DNA of 64,000 nt from an archaeon (GTDB lineage Archaea; Thermoproteota; Nitrososphaeria; Nitrososphaerales; Gagatemarchaeaceae). The notes below the pieces were generated by a model, which saw only the letters and a program-made list of their open reading frames with translations, ran no database searches and was not told the origin of the DNA. The stretch is from the NCBI GenBank assembly GCA_016432545.1, contig CP066694.1, positions 62,001 to 126,000 of the forward strand, in the 5' to 3' direction. Each line of letters starts with the position of its first letter. Within the stretch, counting starts at the first letter, position 1. Both the position numbers and the translations under genes were made by a program. This document shows positions 24,083 through 31,615 of the stretch, piece by piece.

Positions 24083-24937
24083 TTAACCCTTGGCGGCGCT
24101 TCTCTCGAAAAGTATCAGCGAGCCCATCCGGGTGAAGGCCCTCCGCCTGAGGTCTCCGATTATGGGGCTTCCTTGAGCGAGGTACACGAGCCTCCTTCTT
24201 GGGCGCACCTTTCCCTCGAGGGAGAGCGCGTGCCTTACCACCCGAGAGGAGTCTGCGAGAGGGCCCCCTGCGAAGCAGACCTGCCTCCACTGTTCCCCTC
24301 CTTCCCCGCCCACCCGAGTCACCGCGACTCCCTTCCCGGAGTGCCAGACTGCGCCTTCGCGAACGAGCCCTCCGATCACTCCAGGCGTCAGGGAGGCAGC
24401 GGCGAAACCGTCCCAGAAGACCCCCGAGCCCATCTTGAACTCCTTGGTGCCCCTGATCAGCCTCACCAGCTTCTTCTCGTCTCCTCCTTCGGCCCTCCTG
24501 ACCGTCGGGTCGCCCTCGAGCCTCCTCTTCGGGGCCTCGTACACGCTGATCCTAGACGCTTCCTTGAACTTCATCCTTGCGATCTGCCTATGAGCCGTGT
24601 GGTTCCTCGAACCGCTCGTCAGCCTGAAGGTCTTCACGCCCTTGGCCCTCGCCAGGCGCATGGAGTTCTCCCCGAGCAGCGATGCCAGGCCCTGACCCCG
24701 ATACTTTGGGTGGACCCTCACCCCCTCGAACCACGCCGACCCGTCCTCGAGGATGCGAAACCTGTTCATCCCGACGGGCACTCCCCCGACCTCCACCACA
24801 AACATGCTTCCCTTCCTATCGCCGAGCCAGTCGTCCCAGACCTGGGGGATGTAGTCGTGCCCTCCCCAGATCCCCCGGATGAACTTCATCAGCTCAGACC
24901 TGTCTGAAGGCCTTGCCTTCCTCACGACCGCTCGCAT
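24083..24937 (-). CDS. GNAT-family acetyltransferase with C-terminal extension
   Basis: 284 residues from ATG 24937. Residues ~1-150 are a GNAT domain (VRKARPSDRSELMKFIRGIW, VRVHPKYRGQGLASLLGENS as the acetyl-CoA loop). The remaining ~130 residues form an extra domain seen in two-lobed GNATs. A frame open as far as 25927 overlaps the MFS gene out of frame and is not coding there. The MFS gene stops 9 bp upstream, so the two are in one operon. Substrate is unknown. Confidence 0.72.
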   Translation of the reverse strand: MRAVVRKARPSDRSELMKFIRGIWGGHDYIPQVWDDWLGDRKGSMFVVEVGGVPVGMNRFRILEDGSAWFEGVRVHPKYRGQGLASLLGENSMRLARAKGVKTFRLTSGSRNHTAHRQIARMKFKEASRISVYEAPKRRLEGDPTVRRAEGGDEKKLVRLIRGTKEFKMGSGVFWDGFAAASLTPGVIGGLVREGAVWHSGKGVAVTRVGGEGGEQWRQVCFAGGPLADSSRVVRHALSLEGKVRPRRRLVYLAQGSPIIGDLRRRAFTRMGSLILFERSAAKG

Positions 24938-24945
24938 CCAGGCTC

Positions 24946-26166
24946 TCAAGGCCGCTCTGGGCGTAATAACCGATTCGCGACCTGCGTCGCCGGAGGGGCC
25001 TGGACCCGTCCGCCCTTTGCCGCCTCCAGCGCGCCTGCGGGCAGCCTGAGGTGAAGCAGGGCCGCGAAGGCGCGTCCGGCAGCAGACACTACGTAGAGGA
25101 TGGCGAGCGACTCCCACAGGCCCAGTCCTGAGCTCACCAGAGTGAGCAGGTATGCGGACAGAAGGGAGCCGAACATCGTGGTCACGCCCGTGACCACGTT
25201 GAACTCCGCGCCCCTCCTGCCGCGTTGCCCCGTCGGCGAGATGTCGAAGAGATAGGCCGCGAAGGCCACGTTGAGCAGGGCGTTGGTGAAGCCCGAGAAG
25301 ACGTTCAGGACGTAGAGCTCCCACGGGGCGCCGATCACCATGTAAGCTAGAGGGTAGACGACCAGTCCCATCCTCCCCCAGAAGACCCACTTCCGCTTGT
25401 CGCTGTCCACCAGCCTCCCTACCAGTGGCTGGAACGCGATGGTAGAGGCGACCGCGATGACCTGTGACACTGCGAACTCGAGCAGGGTCATGTTCACGAT
25501 CTTGACGGTGGTTATTGTGAAGAGTGGCCATGCGAAACCCCAGAAGAGCCCGTAGACTGCCGTCACCCCGTAGTAGAGCCTCAGCCTCGAGACACCAGGG
25601 GCGGTCATCTCTCCCTTCTCGACCGTCTGCTCCCTCTGGCCCTTCAGTACGAACGCGGAGGCCAGGAAGACGGCTCCAGACAGCAGGTCCAGGATCACGT
25701 ACTTGTTGTCCACAGCCGCGATCGGGGTCGCGACCAGGAGCCCTGCAAGCGCCCCTATGCCCGAGAGCCTCGCGAAGGTCGAGAGGAAAGAGCCCCTCCC
25801 CTCTCCTTCTGAAGCCTCGCCGAGGAACGCAGTCCATCCCGCCTGATAGAAACCAAGGCCCAAGGTTATCGCGGTCCAGGAGACAGCCAAAGCAAGGTTG
25901 TCGGAGATCCCCGCGGTCCCGACCCAAAGAGCCCCGACGAAGACGCTGAAGAGCGTCGCCATCAAGATGCGCTTCCCGAATCTGTCGGCGACTCCTCCGC
26001 CAAGGAGCTGAGCGACGGAAGAGGCGAGGGTGCTGATCGCCTGCACGTACCCGATCAGCAGGTTGCTCGCTCCGGAGGCTGTCTCGTTGTAGCCCACGAA
26101 GGGGCCCGCCAGGTTGCTCGCGAGGGAGTTGAGCAGGGCGTGTACCTTGAGCCGTGTGCCCTTCAA
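24946..26166 (-). CDS. MFS transporter
   Basis: 406 residues, about 11-12 hydrophobic helices, starting VHALLNSLASNLAGPFVGY. The inter-helix loop GGVADRFGKRILMATLFSVF is the MFS motif A (G-x-x-D-R-x-G-x-R). A weaker second copy, GRLVDSDKRKWVFWGRMG, begins the second half. Substrate and direction are unknown. The first codons lie about 105 bp from the divergent tRNA-Ser. It is followed by the GNAT gene after 8 bp. Confidence 0.8.
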   Translation of the reverse strand: MKGTRLKVHALLNSLASNLAGPFVGYNETASGASNLLIGYVQAISTLASSVAQLLGGGVADRFGKRILMATLFSVFVGALWVGTAGISDNLALAVSWTAITLGLGFYQAGWTAFLGEASEGEGRGSFLSTFARLSGIGALAGLLVATPIAAVDNKYVILDLLSGAVFLASAFVLKGQREQTVEKGEMTAPGVSRLRLYYGVTAVYGLFWGFAWPLFTITTVKIVNMTLLEFAVSQVIAVASTIAFQPLVGRLVDSDKRKWVFWGRMGLVVYPLAYMVIGAPWELYVLNVFSGFTNALLNVAFAAYLFDISPTGQRGRRGAEFNVVTGVTTMFGSLLSAYLLTLVSSGLGLWESLAILYVVSAAGRAFAALLHLRLPAGALEAAKGGRVQAPPATQVANRLLRPERP

Positions 26167-26270
26167 GGAAAACTATTGCCCGCCGCCTTCGGCCCCTCTA
26201 TCAACCTGTCTCGGCGCCAAGGCTTCTAGCGCTTATGAAGGGGCAGGCGCGCCGAAGCGCGTCGGATTGC

Positions 26271-26365
26271 GCCGGGGTGGCAGAGTGGTTAATGCGCGGG
26301 CCTTGAGAATGCACGGGAAAGCCCGTGACCTTCGGGTCGCGTGGGTTCGAATCCTACCCCCGGCG
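26271..26365 (+). tRNA. tRNA-Ser (anticodon TGA), class II, with a 12-nt intron
   Basis: Acceptor GCCGGGG (26271-26277) pairs with CCCCGGC (26358-26364), discriminator G. D stem is GCA/TGC, anticodon stem CGGGC (26297-26301)/GCCCG (26321-26325), long variable arm GACC-TTCG-GGTC (26327-26338), T arm GTGGG-TTCGAAT-CCTAC. The class II arm and 7-nt loop CTTGAGA after splicing give anticodon TGA (26304-26306). The intron (26308-26319) sits at the canonical 37/38 position. CCA is not encoded. Confidence 0.93.
26308..26319 (+). other. tRNA intron, canonical 37/38 site, BHB motif
   Basis: Twelve nucleotides follow the base 3' of the anticodon. A strict BHB fold is possible: outer helix is the anticodon stem, bulge 1 AG^A (26306-26308), 4-bp centre CUUG/CGGG (26302-26305 with 26314-26317, two G-U pairs), bulge 2 AA^A (26318-26320). 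Cutting after the second nucleotide of each bulge removes exactly these 12 nt. Confidence 0.85.
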
Positions 26366-26380
26366 CCTCTTCTTGCCACT

Positions 26381-27220
26381 TCATCGGGCTGGCTGGTCGA
26401 TCCTGAATATCTCGACCTCGCCTGCCACGTTCTTGAGCTCGGTCAAGCCTAGCTCCGTGACGTGGCTCTCCAGCTTGTTCCAGACTTGGTCGAAGACCTG
26501 GCGAGAGATGCAGATGCCTCCCGGCTCGGCCGCCGTGTGTATCCTGGACGCTATGTTGACCGCATCGCCGACTATGTCCCTCCCGTCCCTCTCCACGTCC
26601 CCCACATGAATCCCAATCCTCAGCATCACCTGCCCGCTCTTCCCTGCCTTCGAATTCCTGCTCCTCACCGCCTTCTGGATCTCGACCGCGCACAGACTGG
26701 CCTCCAGGGCGCTCGCGAACTCGACCATGAACGCGTCCCCCATTGTCTTGACCTCCCTCCCGTGGAACCTCGGAAGGAGGGACCTGACGATCGTCTGTTG
26801 TTCTCCCCTCAGCTTCAGGGCGTTCTTCTCGTCTTTCTGGGCCAGAGAAGTGTAGCCGACCACGTCGGTGAACATTATCGCAGCGAGCCCTCTTGTCGGA
26901 GCTTCCTTGAAAGTCTCCAAGAACCCGTTCATCTTCCAGTACGTCTCGAGGAAGTCGAGGCCTCTCTGTGAGGCCGCATATCTTGTCTCTCCATCTTCCT
27001 GCGAGACCCTGGCAAGTCCAAAGTCGCAGAGCTCCTGGATCATGAGCCTGAGCCTGTCGATGGGGACCCCGACCGCGTATGAGATCCTGGTGATCCTTCC
27101 CCCGCCCGGATATCTCCTGACGACCTCCAGTATCTCCGCGTAGATGTCCAGCTTGGTCCTCTTGGAGGTCTGGCCGGGCTCGTCTCCCCTCTCTCCGCCA
27201 CGGGACGTCCTTGGCCTCAC
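26381..27220 (-). CDS. Class III adenylate cyclase with N-terminal winged-helix domain
   Basis: 279 residues from GTG 27220. Residues ~20-95 look like a winged helix (LDIYAEILEVVRRYPGG, then ISYAVGVPIDRLRLMIQEL), as in archaeal HTH regulators. Residues ~113-275 are a class III nucleotide cyclase domain: MFTDVVGYTSLA (metal Asp ~119), GREVKTMGDAFMVEF (Lys ~158 and metal Asp ~162), RDIVGDAVNIASRI (adenine-selecting Asp ~215, Asn ~222, Arg ~226). All catalytic residues are present and the Lys/Asp pair favours ATP. It begins 5 bp after the bactofilin-like gene, so they are one operon. A frame open to 27334 and another to 27440 are shadows. Confidence 0.85.
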   Translation of the reverse strand: MRPRTSRGGERGDEPGQTSKRTKLDIYAEILEVVRRYPGGGRITRISYAVGVPIDRLRLMIQELCDFGLARVSQEDGETRYAASQRGLDFLETYWKMNGFLETFKEAPTRGLAAIMFTDVVGYTSLAQKDEKNALKLRGEQQTIVRSLLPRFHGREVKTMGDAFMVEFASALEASLCAVEIQKAVRSRNSKAGKSGQVMLRIGIHVGDVERDGRDIVGDAVNIASRIHTAAEPGGICISRQVFDQVWNKLESHVTELGLTELKNVAGEVEIFRIDQPAR

Positions 27221-27225
27221 CAGCC

Positions 27226-28395
27226 TCAGATTGGGGGCTCGGGCAGGGCGTCCACCTTCTTCGGGGGCACGTCCAGGCGGACCGCCCTGCCGAGGCTGAG
27301 CTCCTTCGTGTAGTTGACCTCCTTTGCAGTGCACCCGTCCTCGATCTCCACACTCTCCGCGAAGACCCTTCCCATCCTTGACACCTTCTTCGCCCTGAAG
27401 TCCTTCGCGTAGACGTCTTCCACCGTGCAGCCCTTCTCAAGCTCCACCTCGTCAGCGACCAGGGCCCCCTTTGCCCTCGACCCCTTCCCCATGGAAATCG
27501 CGCGGGCCCTCAGACCCAATGCGGTCTCGACCTCCCTGCCCACTGCTACTTCACCTGATAGTACCGCTTTCTTCGCCTTGAACGAGCCTCCGACGCTCAG
27601 GCTGTGCCCCACCATGTCTTCCCGCACCTCGACCTTCCCTCCCACGCTGAGGTCCTCCGTAAGGGTCAGCTTCCCCTCGACCTCGAGCCTCCCTCCCACC
27701 TGGATGCTTCCGCCTTCGTAGTCCCCTACTATCCTTACCTCCCCTCCTGCTTTGATCTCCTCGCATTTCATCGAGCCGTTGGCCGTTAGTCTCCCGCCGA
27801 CCTTGATCGACTCCCCGACGCAGTCGCCCTGCACCTCGATCAGTCCTCCGACCTTGCACTCTTCGAAGACGACCTTTGAGATCATCAGCAGGGTTCCGCC
27901 TACTTTGATCTCTCCAGTGACCCTTCCCGAGCCGATCTCCGCCTTGCCTCCAACGTCCAGGTCACCCAGGGATACGATCCCGGGCGCAGAGACCATCCCT
28001 CCGACCCTGACGCTCGCCGAGTCGAACGCCCCGGCCACATCCAGGGAGCCTCCCACGCTCACCTCGGGTGAAGTCAAAGAGCCTCCCACCGAAGCGCGCC
28101 CACCGACCTCGACCTCTGAGGCTGTGAGGTCCCCCTTCACGTAGAGCGCGTCGTCGACCTCTATCGACCCGTGGGCCCTCAGCGACCCGTTGGCCCTGAC
28201 CATCCCGTCCTCAGACTCCATCGCCAGGCACTCTAGGTCGCACTCAATCTCCGCGTCGCCCTCCAGCTTGACAGTCCCGCTCACTTTCACCCCTGCGCCC
28301 GCCCTGCCTCTTATCACCGCCCCATCCTCGACCTCGAGGTCGCCGTCGACGTCCCCTAGGCTCTCCTCGCGTCCCCTCTCCACCCTGGTCGTCAT
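27226..28395 (-). CDS. Bactofilin-like polymer-forming beta-solenoid protein
   Basis: 389 residues almost entirely built from short glycine-rich repeats, with VGG recurring about every 17 residues (IKVGGRL, IKAGGEV, IQVGGRL, LSVGGKV, LSVGGSF). This is the pattern of a right-handed beta-solenoid as in bactofilins and polymer-forming cytoskeletal proteins. There is no signal peptide or membrane helix, so it is probably cytoplasmic and may assemble into filaments or scaffold partners. It is more than twice the length of a typical bacterial bactofilin. TATA box at 28421-28428. The downstream cyclase gene is only 5 bp away. Confidence 0.72.
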   Translation of the reverse strand: MTTRVERGREESLGDVDGDLEVEDGAVIRGRAGAGVKVSGTVKLEGDAEIECDLECLAMESEDGMVRANGSLRAHGSIEVDDALYVKGDLTASEVEVGGRASVGGSLTSPEVSVGGSLDVAGAFDSASVRVGGMVSAPGIVSLGDLDVGGKAEIGSGRVTGEIKVGGTLLMISKVVFEECKVGGLIEVQGDCVGESIKVGGRLTANGSMKCEEIKAGGEVRIVGDYEGGSIQVGGRLEVEGKLTLTEDLSVGGKVEVREDMVGHSLSVGGSFKAKKAVLSGEVAVGREVETALGLRARAISMGKGSRAKGALVADEVELEKGCTVEDVYAKDFRAKKVSRMGRVFAESVEIEDGCTAKEVNYTKELSLGRAVRLDVPPKKVDALPEPPI

Positions 28396-28420
28396 CTGTC
28401 ACTTCTAGGTGGTGGCCGCT

Positions 28421-28428
28421 CTTTATAG
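28421..28428 (-). promoter_or_regulatory. TATA box of the bactofilin-cyclase operon
   Basis: CTATAAAG on the minus strand, centred 29 bp upstream of ATG 28395. Confidence 0.65.
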
Positions 28429-28439
28429 TTGGCTCACGG

Positions 28440-28466
28440 CAAGTAATCACTTATTGTGACTGCTTG
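28440..28466. repeat. Imperfect inverted repeat between ABC permease and bactofilin genes
   Basis: CAAGTAATCAC and GTGACTGCTTG (9 of 11 complementary) are separated by TTATT. It lies 12 bp after the permease stop and about 12 bp upstream of the bactofilin TATA box, so it could end the ABC operon transcript or be an operator for the bactofilin operon. Confidence 0.4.
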
Positions 28467-28478
28467 GCCGGCTCGCCC

Positions 28479-29330
28479 TTAGGGCTGTCTTCGGGCGCCC
28501 TCGGCGGGAGTGCGGAGGTTCACGAAGAGCCACTTGCCCGCCCCGACCGCTAGGAAGACCCCGAGGGCTGCCACCACGATCATCGCTCCCGAGGCCACGT
28601 CGAGCACTATTGAGCCGAAGAGCCCGAAGACGACGCTCGCGACCCCCACAGCCACCGAGAGATAGACGGTCTGTCTGAAGGACCTGCTGACCTGGAGGCT
28701 CGTCAGGCCGGGCAGCACGATGAGGGCCGCGATCAGCAGGACGCCGACGACGGGCACTGAGACTATGACGCTTATCCCCGCGAGGGCGCTGAAGAGGTAG
28801 TCGTAGACCCAGGTCCTCACGCCCGAGGCCCTCGCCTGGGTCTCGTCAAACGTCACGTAGACAAGCTCCTTGAAGATCAGAGACAAGACCGCGAGCGTAA
28901 CAGCGAGGACCCCCAGAGCCACGTAGATCTGCGTGTTGGTGACCAGAAGTATGCTCCCGAAGAGGAGGCTCTCGAGGTTGAACCCGTACGCGTGAGAAAG
29001 GCTGATGAGCACAGTGCCGAAGCCGAGGCCCATCACTAGGAAGAGCGCAACCGCCGCATCGGGAGGTATCCTCCGCGTTCGCTGGGACTTCGTTATGCCC
29101 AGCGAGGCGAGGACCGCGACAACGGCCCCGCCCCAAACCGGAGGAACGCCCAGGTAGAGACCCAGGGCCAATCCCCCGTAGGACGAGTGGGCGAGGCCGT
29201 CCCCCAACAGCGAAACGCGCTTGAGGACCACGAAGACGCTGAGGACCGAAGTCAGGACCGCTATGATGACTGCGATAACGAACGCCCGTTGGATGAATGC
29301 CTGCCCCAGGAGCTGAAGGAGGTCAGGCAT
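28479..29330 (-). CDS. Metal ABC transporter permease (ZnuB/MntB family)
   Basis: 283 residues with about eight hydrophobic helices. RAFVIAVIIAVLTSVLSVFVVLKRVSLLGDGLAHSSYGG is the family signature (positions ~15-55; conserved G-D-x-L-A/S-H). Late segments VPVVGVLLIAALIVLPGLTS complete the ABC-3 fold. It forms the channel for Zn2+, Mn2+ or a related ion, partnered by the ATPase whose 3' end overlaps its start (29323-29330). Divergent NikR upstream makes nickel or cobalt a further possibility. Confidence 0.88.
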   Translation of the reverse strand: MPDLLQLLGQAFIQRAFVIAVIIAVLTSVLSVFVVLKRVSLLGDGLAHSSYGGLALGLYLGVPPVWGGAVVAVLASLGITKSQRTRRIPPDAAVALFLVMGLGFGTVLISLSHAYGFNLESLLFGSILLVTNTQIYVALGVLAVTLAVLSLIFKELVYVTFDETQARASGVRTWVYDYLFSALAGISVIVSVPVVGVLLIAALIVLPGLTSLQVSRSFRQTVYLSVAVGVASVVFGLFGSIVLDVASGAMIVVAALGVFLAVGAGKWLFVNLRTPAEGARRQP

Positions 29331-30096
29331 GCTCGTCGTGCCTCACCACTTCGACCGGGTACCCATAGACTTCCGAGAGCGCGGAGCTCTTCACGAACTC
29401 CGAAGTCGTGCCGTGGAAGAACACGGTGCCGTTCAGGCACGCGACCCTGTTGGAGTACCGTGTGACAACCCCGATGTCGTGCGAAGCAAGGACTACGGTG
29501 ATCCCATGGTCCTTGTTCAGGTGCCCGAGAGTCTCGTAGAACTCCGCCGAGGACCGAGAGTCGACCCCGCTCGTCGGCTCGTCCAGAATCATGAGGTCGG
29601 GGTCGCCCACCAGGGCCTTTGCGAGGAAGACGCGTTGCGACTGCCCGCCGGAGAGCTCGCCGATCCTCCTGTCCCTCAGTTCCTGGATGCCCAAGTGCTC
29701 CAGGGTCCTCTCTACAGCTTCCCTGTCCTCTCTCCCAAACCTCCTGAACGGGGAAGTCCTGGCGACCCGCCCCATCAGGACGGTCTCAAAGACTGTGGAC
29801 GGGAAGTTTACGTCTGATGCTATTGCCTTCTGGGGCACGTAGCCGACCCTCCTGAGGGCCTCCGGAGACAGCGGCTTCCCGAAGACCTCCACCGACCCGG
29901 TCGTGGGCCTCACCAGCCCGAGCATGGCGCCGATCATAGTCGTCTTGCCCGACCCGTTCGGCCCCACCAGGCCCAAGAAGTCCTTCCGGTTGACCTCTAG
30001 TGAAACTCCCTGAAGGGCCGCGAATCCGTTAGCAAAGACAACGCCGACGTCGCTGAGGCTGACTATGACCTCCTGTTGCGGAGTCTCTTCTTGCAT
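29323..30096 (-). CDS. Metal ABC transporter ATP-binding protein (ZnuC/MntA-like)
   Basis: 257 residues from ATG 30096. Walker A is GLVGPNGSGKTT, the Q-loop is VGYVPQKA, the signature LSGGQSQRVFLAKAL, Walker B LMILDEPTSGVD, and the switch His is in LASHDIGVV. The pattern FPSTVFETVLMGR is typical of zinc/manganese importers. A frame open to 30294 runs into the substrate-binding gene out of frame; the ATG overlaps that gene's TGA (TGATG), which fixes the start. It energises uptake with the adjacent permease. Confidence 0.9.
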   Translation of the reverse strand: MQEETPQQEVIVSLSDVGVVFANGFAALQGVSLEVNRKDFLGLVGPNGSGKTTMIGAMLGLVRPTTGSVEVFGKPLSPEALRRVGYVPQKAIASDVNFPSTVFETVLMGRVARTSPFRRFGREDREAVERTLEHLGIQELRDRRIGELSGGQSQRVFLAKALVGDPDLMILDEPTSGVDSRSSAEFYETLGHLNKDHGITVVLASHDIGVVTRYSNRVACLNGTVFFHGTTSEFVKSSALSEVYGYPVEVVRHDEHA

Positions 30097-31049
30097 CAGC
30101 AGTCCGCCTGGTTCAGCGCCTGGAGCAGTGAGTAAATGTCCAGCTGGAACTTTGCCAGATAGGTGGCGCCAGCGTTCGAATCGGACCCGGAGAGGCCCTC
30201 GATGGGGTCGAGTATCCAGACGTGCGCTCTCGTCTGGCTCGCAACCGCCTCCATCGGCGCCGGGTTCTCCAGGGACTCCGCGAACGCCACGCACAGATGA
30301 TTCTGGTTGATGGCTGCGACCGCGTTGGAGATCTCAGTGGGAGTCGGCTCTCCCTCGAAGGGGCCCGCGATTGCCACCTGGTTGAGGCCGTACTCCCTGG
30401 CAAGATACGCGAAGGCCAGATGGAACGAGACGAATGTCCTGGTCGCGACGTCAGACGTGCCCGTCCTAATCTCCCGGTCCAGGTACTGGAACTTCCCGAT
30501 CAGGGAGTCCGCGTTGGATGTGAAGTACTGCCGGTCGGCCTGGTCCGCCCTAGTCAGCCCTTCAAGGATGTTCCTCACCTGAATTTGGGCAAGGACTGGG
30601 TCGTTCCATACGTGGGGGTCGACCGTGCGATTGCCCTCCTGGAACTCTGAAGGGACCCTGATGAGCGGGATCCCCTCGCTCGAGTTGACCAGGATTAGCT
30701 TCGGGTTTCCCGCAGCGGCCACAAGTGCTGGGAGCCAAGGCTCGAGTCCTGCTCCGTTGAAGACAAGGACATCGGCATTCTGGACCGCGGAGACTGCGCT
30801 CGGAGTCGGCTCGAACTCGTGTACGTCTACCGCCAACGGCACCAACAGGTCGACCTCCCCCTTCACCCCCAGCACGTCTTTCGCATCGTCATACAGGGGG
30901 AGGAATGTGGCGAGGACCTTCAGGCCTCCCTCACCCCCGTTGCTCTGGGGCGCTCGCCCGACCGATGAACCTGCGGCATACCCCGCAAGCCCCGAACCGA
31001 GAATCAACAGCGCAACGACTGCGACCTGCGCGACGGCCCTGTTATTCAA
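30096..31049 (-). CDS. Metal ABC transporter substrate-binding protein (ZnuA family)
   Basis: 317 residues. The N-terminal hydrophobic segment (VAVVALLILGSGLAGYAAG, residues ~10-28) is a signal or membrane anchor; no lipobox Cys follows. The cluster A-1 fold starts LKVLATFLPLYDDAKDV. Metal ligands seen are VDVHEFEPTPS (His), DPHVWNDP (His), FVSFHLAFAYL (His) and WILDPIEG (Asp), the His3-Asp set of Zn/Mn binders. The His-rich loop of many ZnuA proteins is missing, so high-affinity zinc capture is less certain. Start TTG 31049 lies ~30 bp from ATTTATC (31076-31082). First gene of a three-gene importer operon. Confidence 0.88.
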   Translation of the reverse strand: MNNRAVAQVAVVALLILGSGLAGYAAGSSVGRAPQSNGGEGGLKVLATFLPLYDDAKDVLGVKGEVDLLVPLAVDVHEFEPTPSAVSAVQNADVLVFNGAGLEPWLPALVAAAGNPKLILVNSSEGIPLIRVPSEFQEGNRTVDPHVWNDPVLAQIQVRNILEGLTRADQADRQYFTSNADSLIGKFQYLDREIRTGTSDVATRTFVSFHLAFAYLAREYGLNQVAIAGPFEGEPTPTEISNAVAAINQNHLCVAFAESLENPAPMEAVASQTRAHVWILDPIEGLSGSDSNAGATYLAKFQLDIYSLLQALNQADC

Positions 31050-31072
31050 ATTGACTCTGTTCTTAATTCGAA

Positions 31073-31102
31073 GTTGATAAATGCTGAGGTTGTCTTATTA
31101 AC
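31073..31102. promoter_or_regulatory. Candidate metalloregulator operator over the ABC-importer promoter
   Basis: GTTGATAA-N14-TTATTAAC (7 of 8 arm positions complementary) spans 31073-31102 and covers the TATA element of the minus-strand importer. A related half site, TTATCAA, lies at 31160-31166, near the nikR promoter. Spacing resembles NikR sites (two half sites with a long spacer), though the bases differ from the E. coli operator. Confidence 0.4.
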
Positions 31103-31207
31103 TCCGCCGACCCGGTCGCAGGCGACGAAATCCTACCCACTCAGGCCAAGACCGAGTTATTATCAATCAGTCAGAAGCTTATATCACTCTTAAGACCCAT
31201 GCTGGGC

Positions 31208-31591
31208 GTGCCGATAATAAGCCTCTCGTTCCCCGAAAAGCTCCTCGCAGAGATGGACGGCCTCCAGAAGAGCTCGGCATTCACAGGCAGGTCTGAGCTC
31301 GTCCGCGCCGCCATCAGGATGATGATGGACGACGCACGCGAGAAGTCGACCCTGTCAGGGGAGATTAATGGATTGGTCGTCGTGACCCACGACCAAGAAC
31401 AGGAGGAGCCTGTGACCAAGCTAAAGCACAGGTTCGAGGACATAATCCGGACCCACATCCACAGCAAGACGAGCTCCTCGGTCTGCGTCGAGCTCTTCCT
31501 GGTCCACGGAAGCGCCAAGAAGGTCGTGGACATGACAAAGTCCTTCCAGGCCGAGGACAAGATGAAGAGCGCCAAGTTCATCCCGATATAG
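31208..31591 (+). CDS. nikR: NikR-like nickel-responsive ribbon-helix-helix regulator
   Basis: 127 residues from GTG 31208. PIISLSFPEKLLAEMDGLQ and GRSELVRAAIRMMM form the ribbon-helix-helix DNA-binding domain (residues ~1-45). The ACT-like C-terminal domain carries VVTHDQEQEE, THIHSKTSS and a following VCVELFLVHG: the H, HxH and Cys ligand set of NikR. GTG 31208 is preferred to ATG 31199 because CTTATATC (31178-31185) is then ~27 bp upstream and the protein begins like other NikR (M-P-I-I-S). Divergence from a metal importer suggests it controls that importer. Confidence 0.88.
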   Translation: MPIISLSFPEKLLAEMDGLQKSSAFTGRSELVRAAIRMMMDDAREKSTLSGEINGLVVVTHDQEQEEPVTKLKHRFEDIIRTHIHSKTSSSVCVELFLVHGSAKKVVDMTKSFQAEDKMKSAKFIPI

Positions 31592-31615
31592 CCCGCTCCG
31601 CAGCGGGGAGCCCAG

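Noticed and set aside
24937-25927. Extension of the GNAT frame to 614 aa
   Set aside because: The extra 330 residues overlap the MFS gene in another frame, are Arg/Gly-rich and match nothing; the GNAT domain begins at ATG 24937.
26289-27440. 383-aa minus frame crossing the tRNA-Ser gene
   Set aside because: It overlaps a well-supported tRNA and the cyclase gene out of frame.
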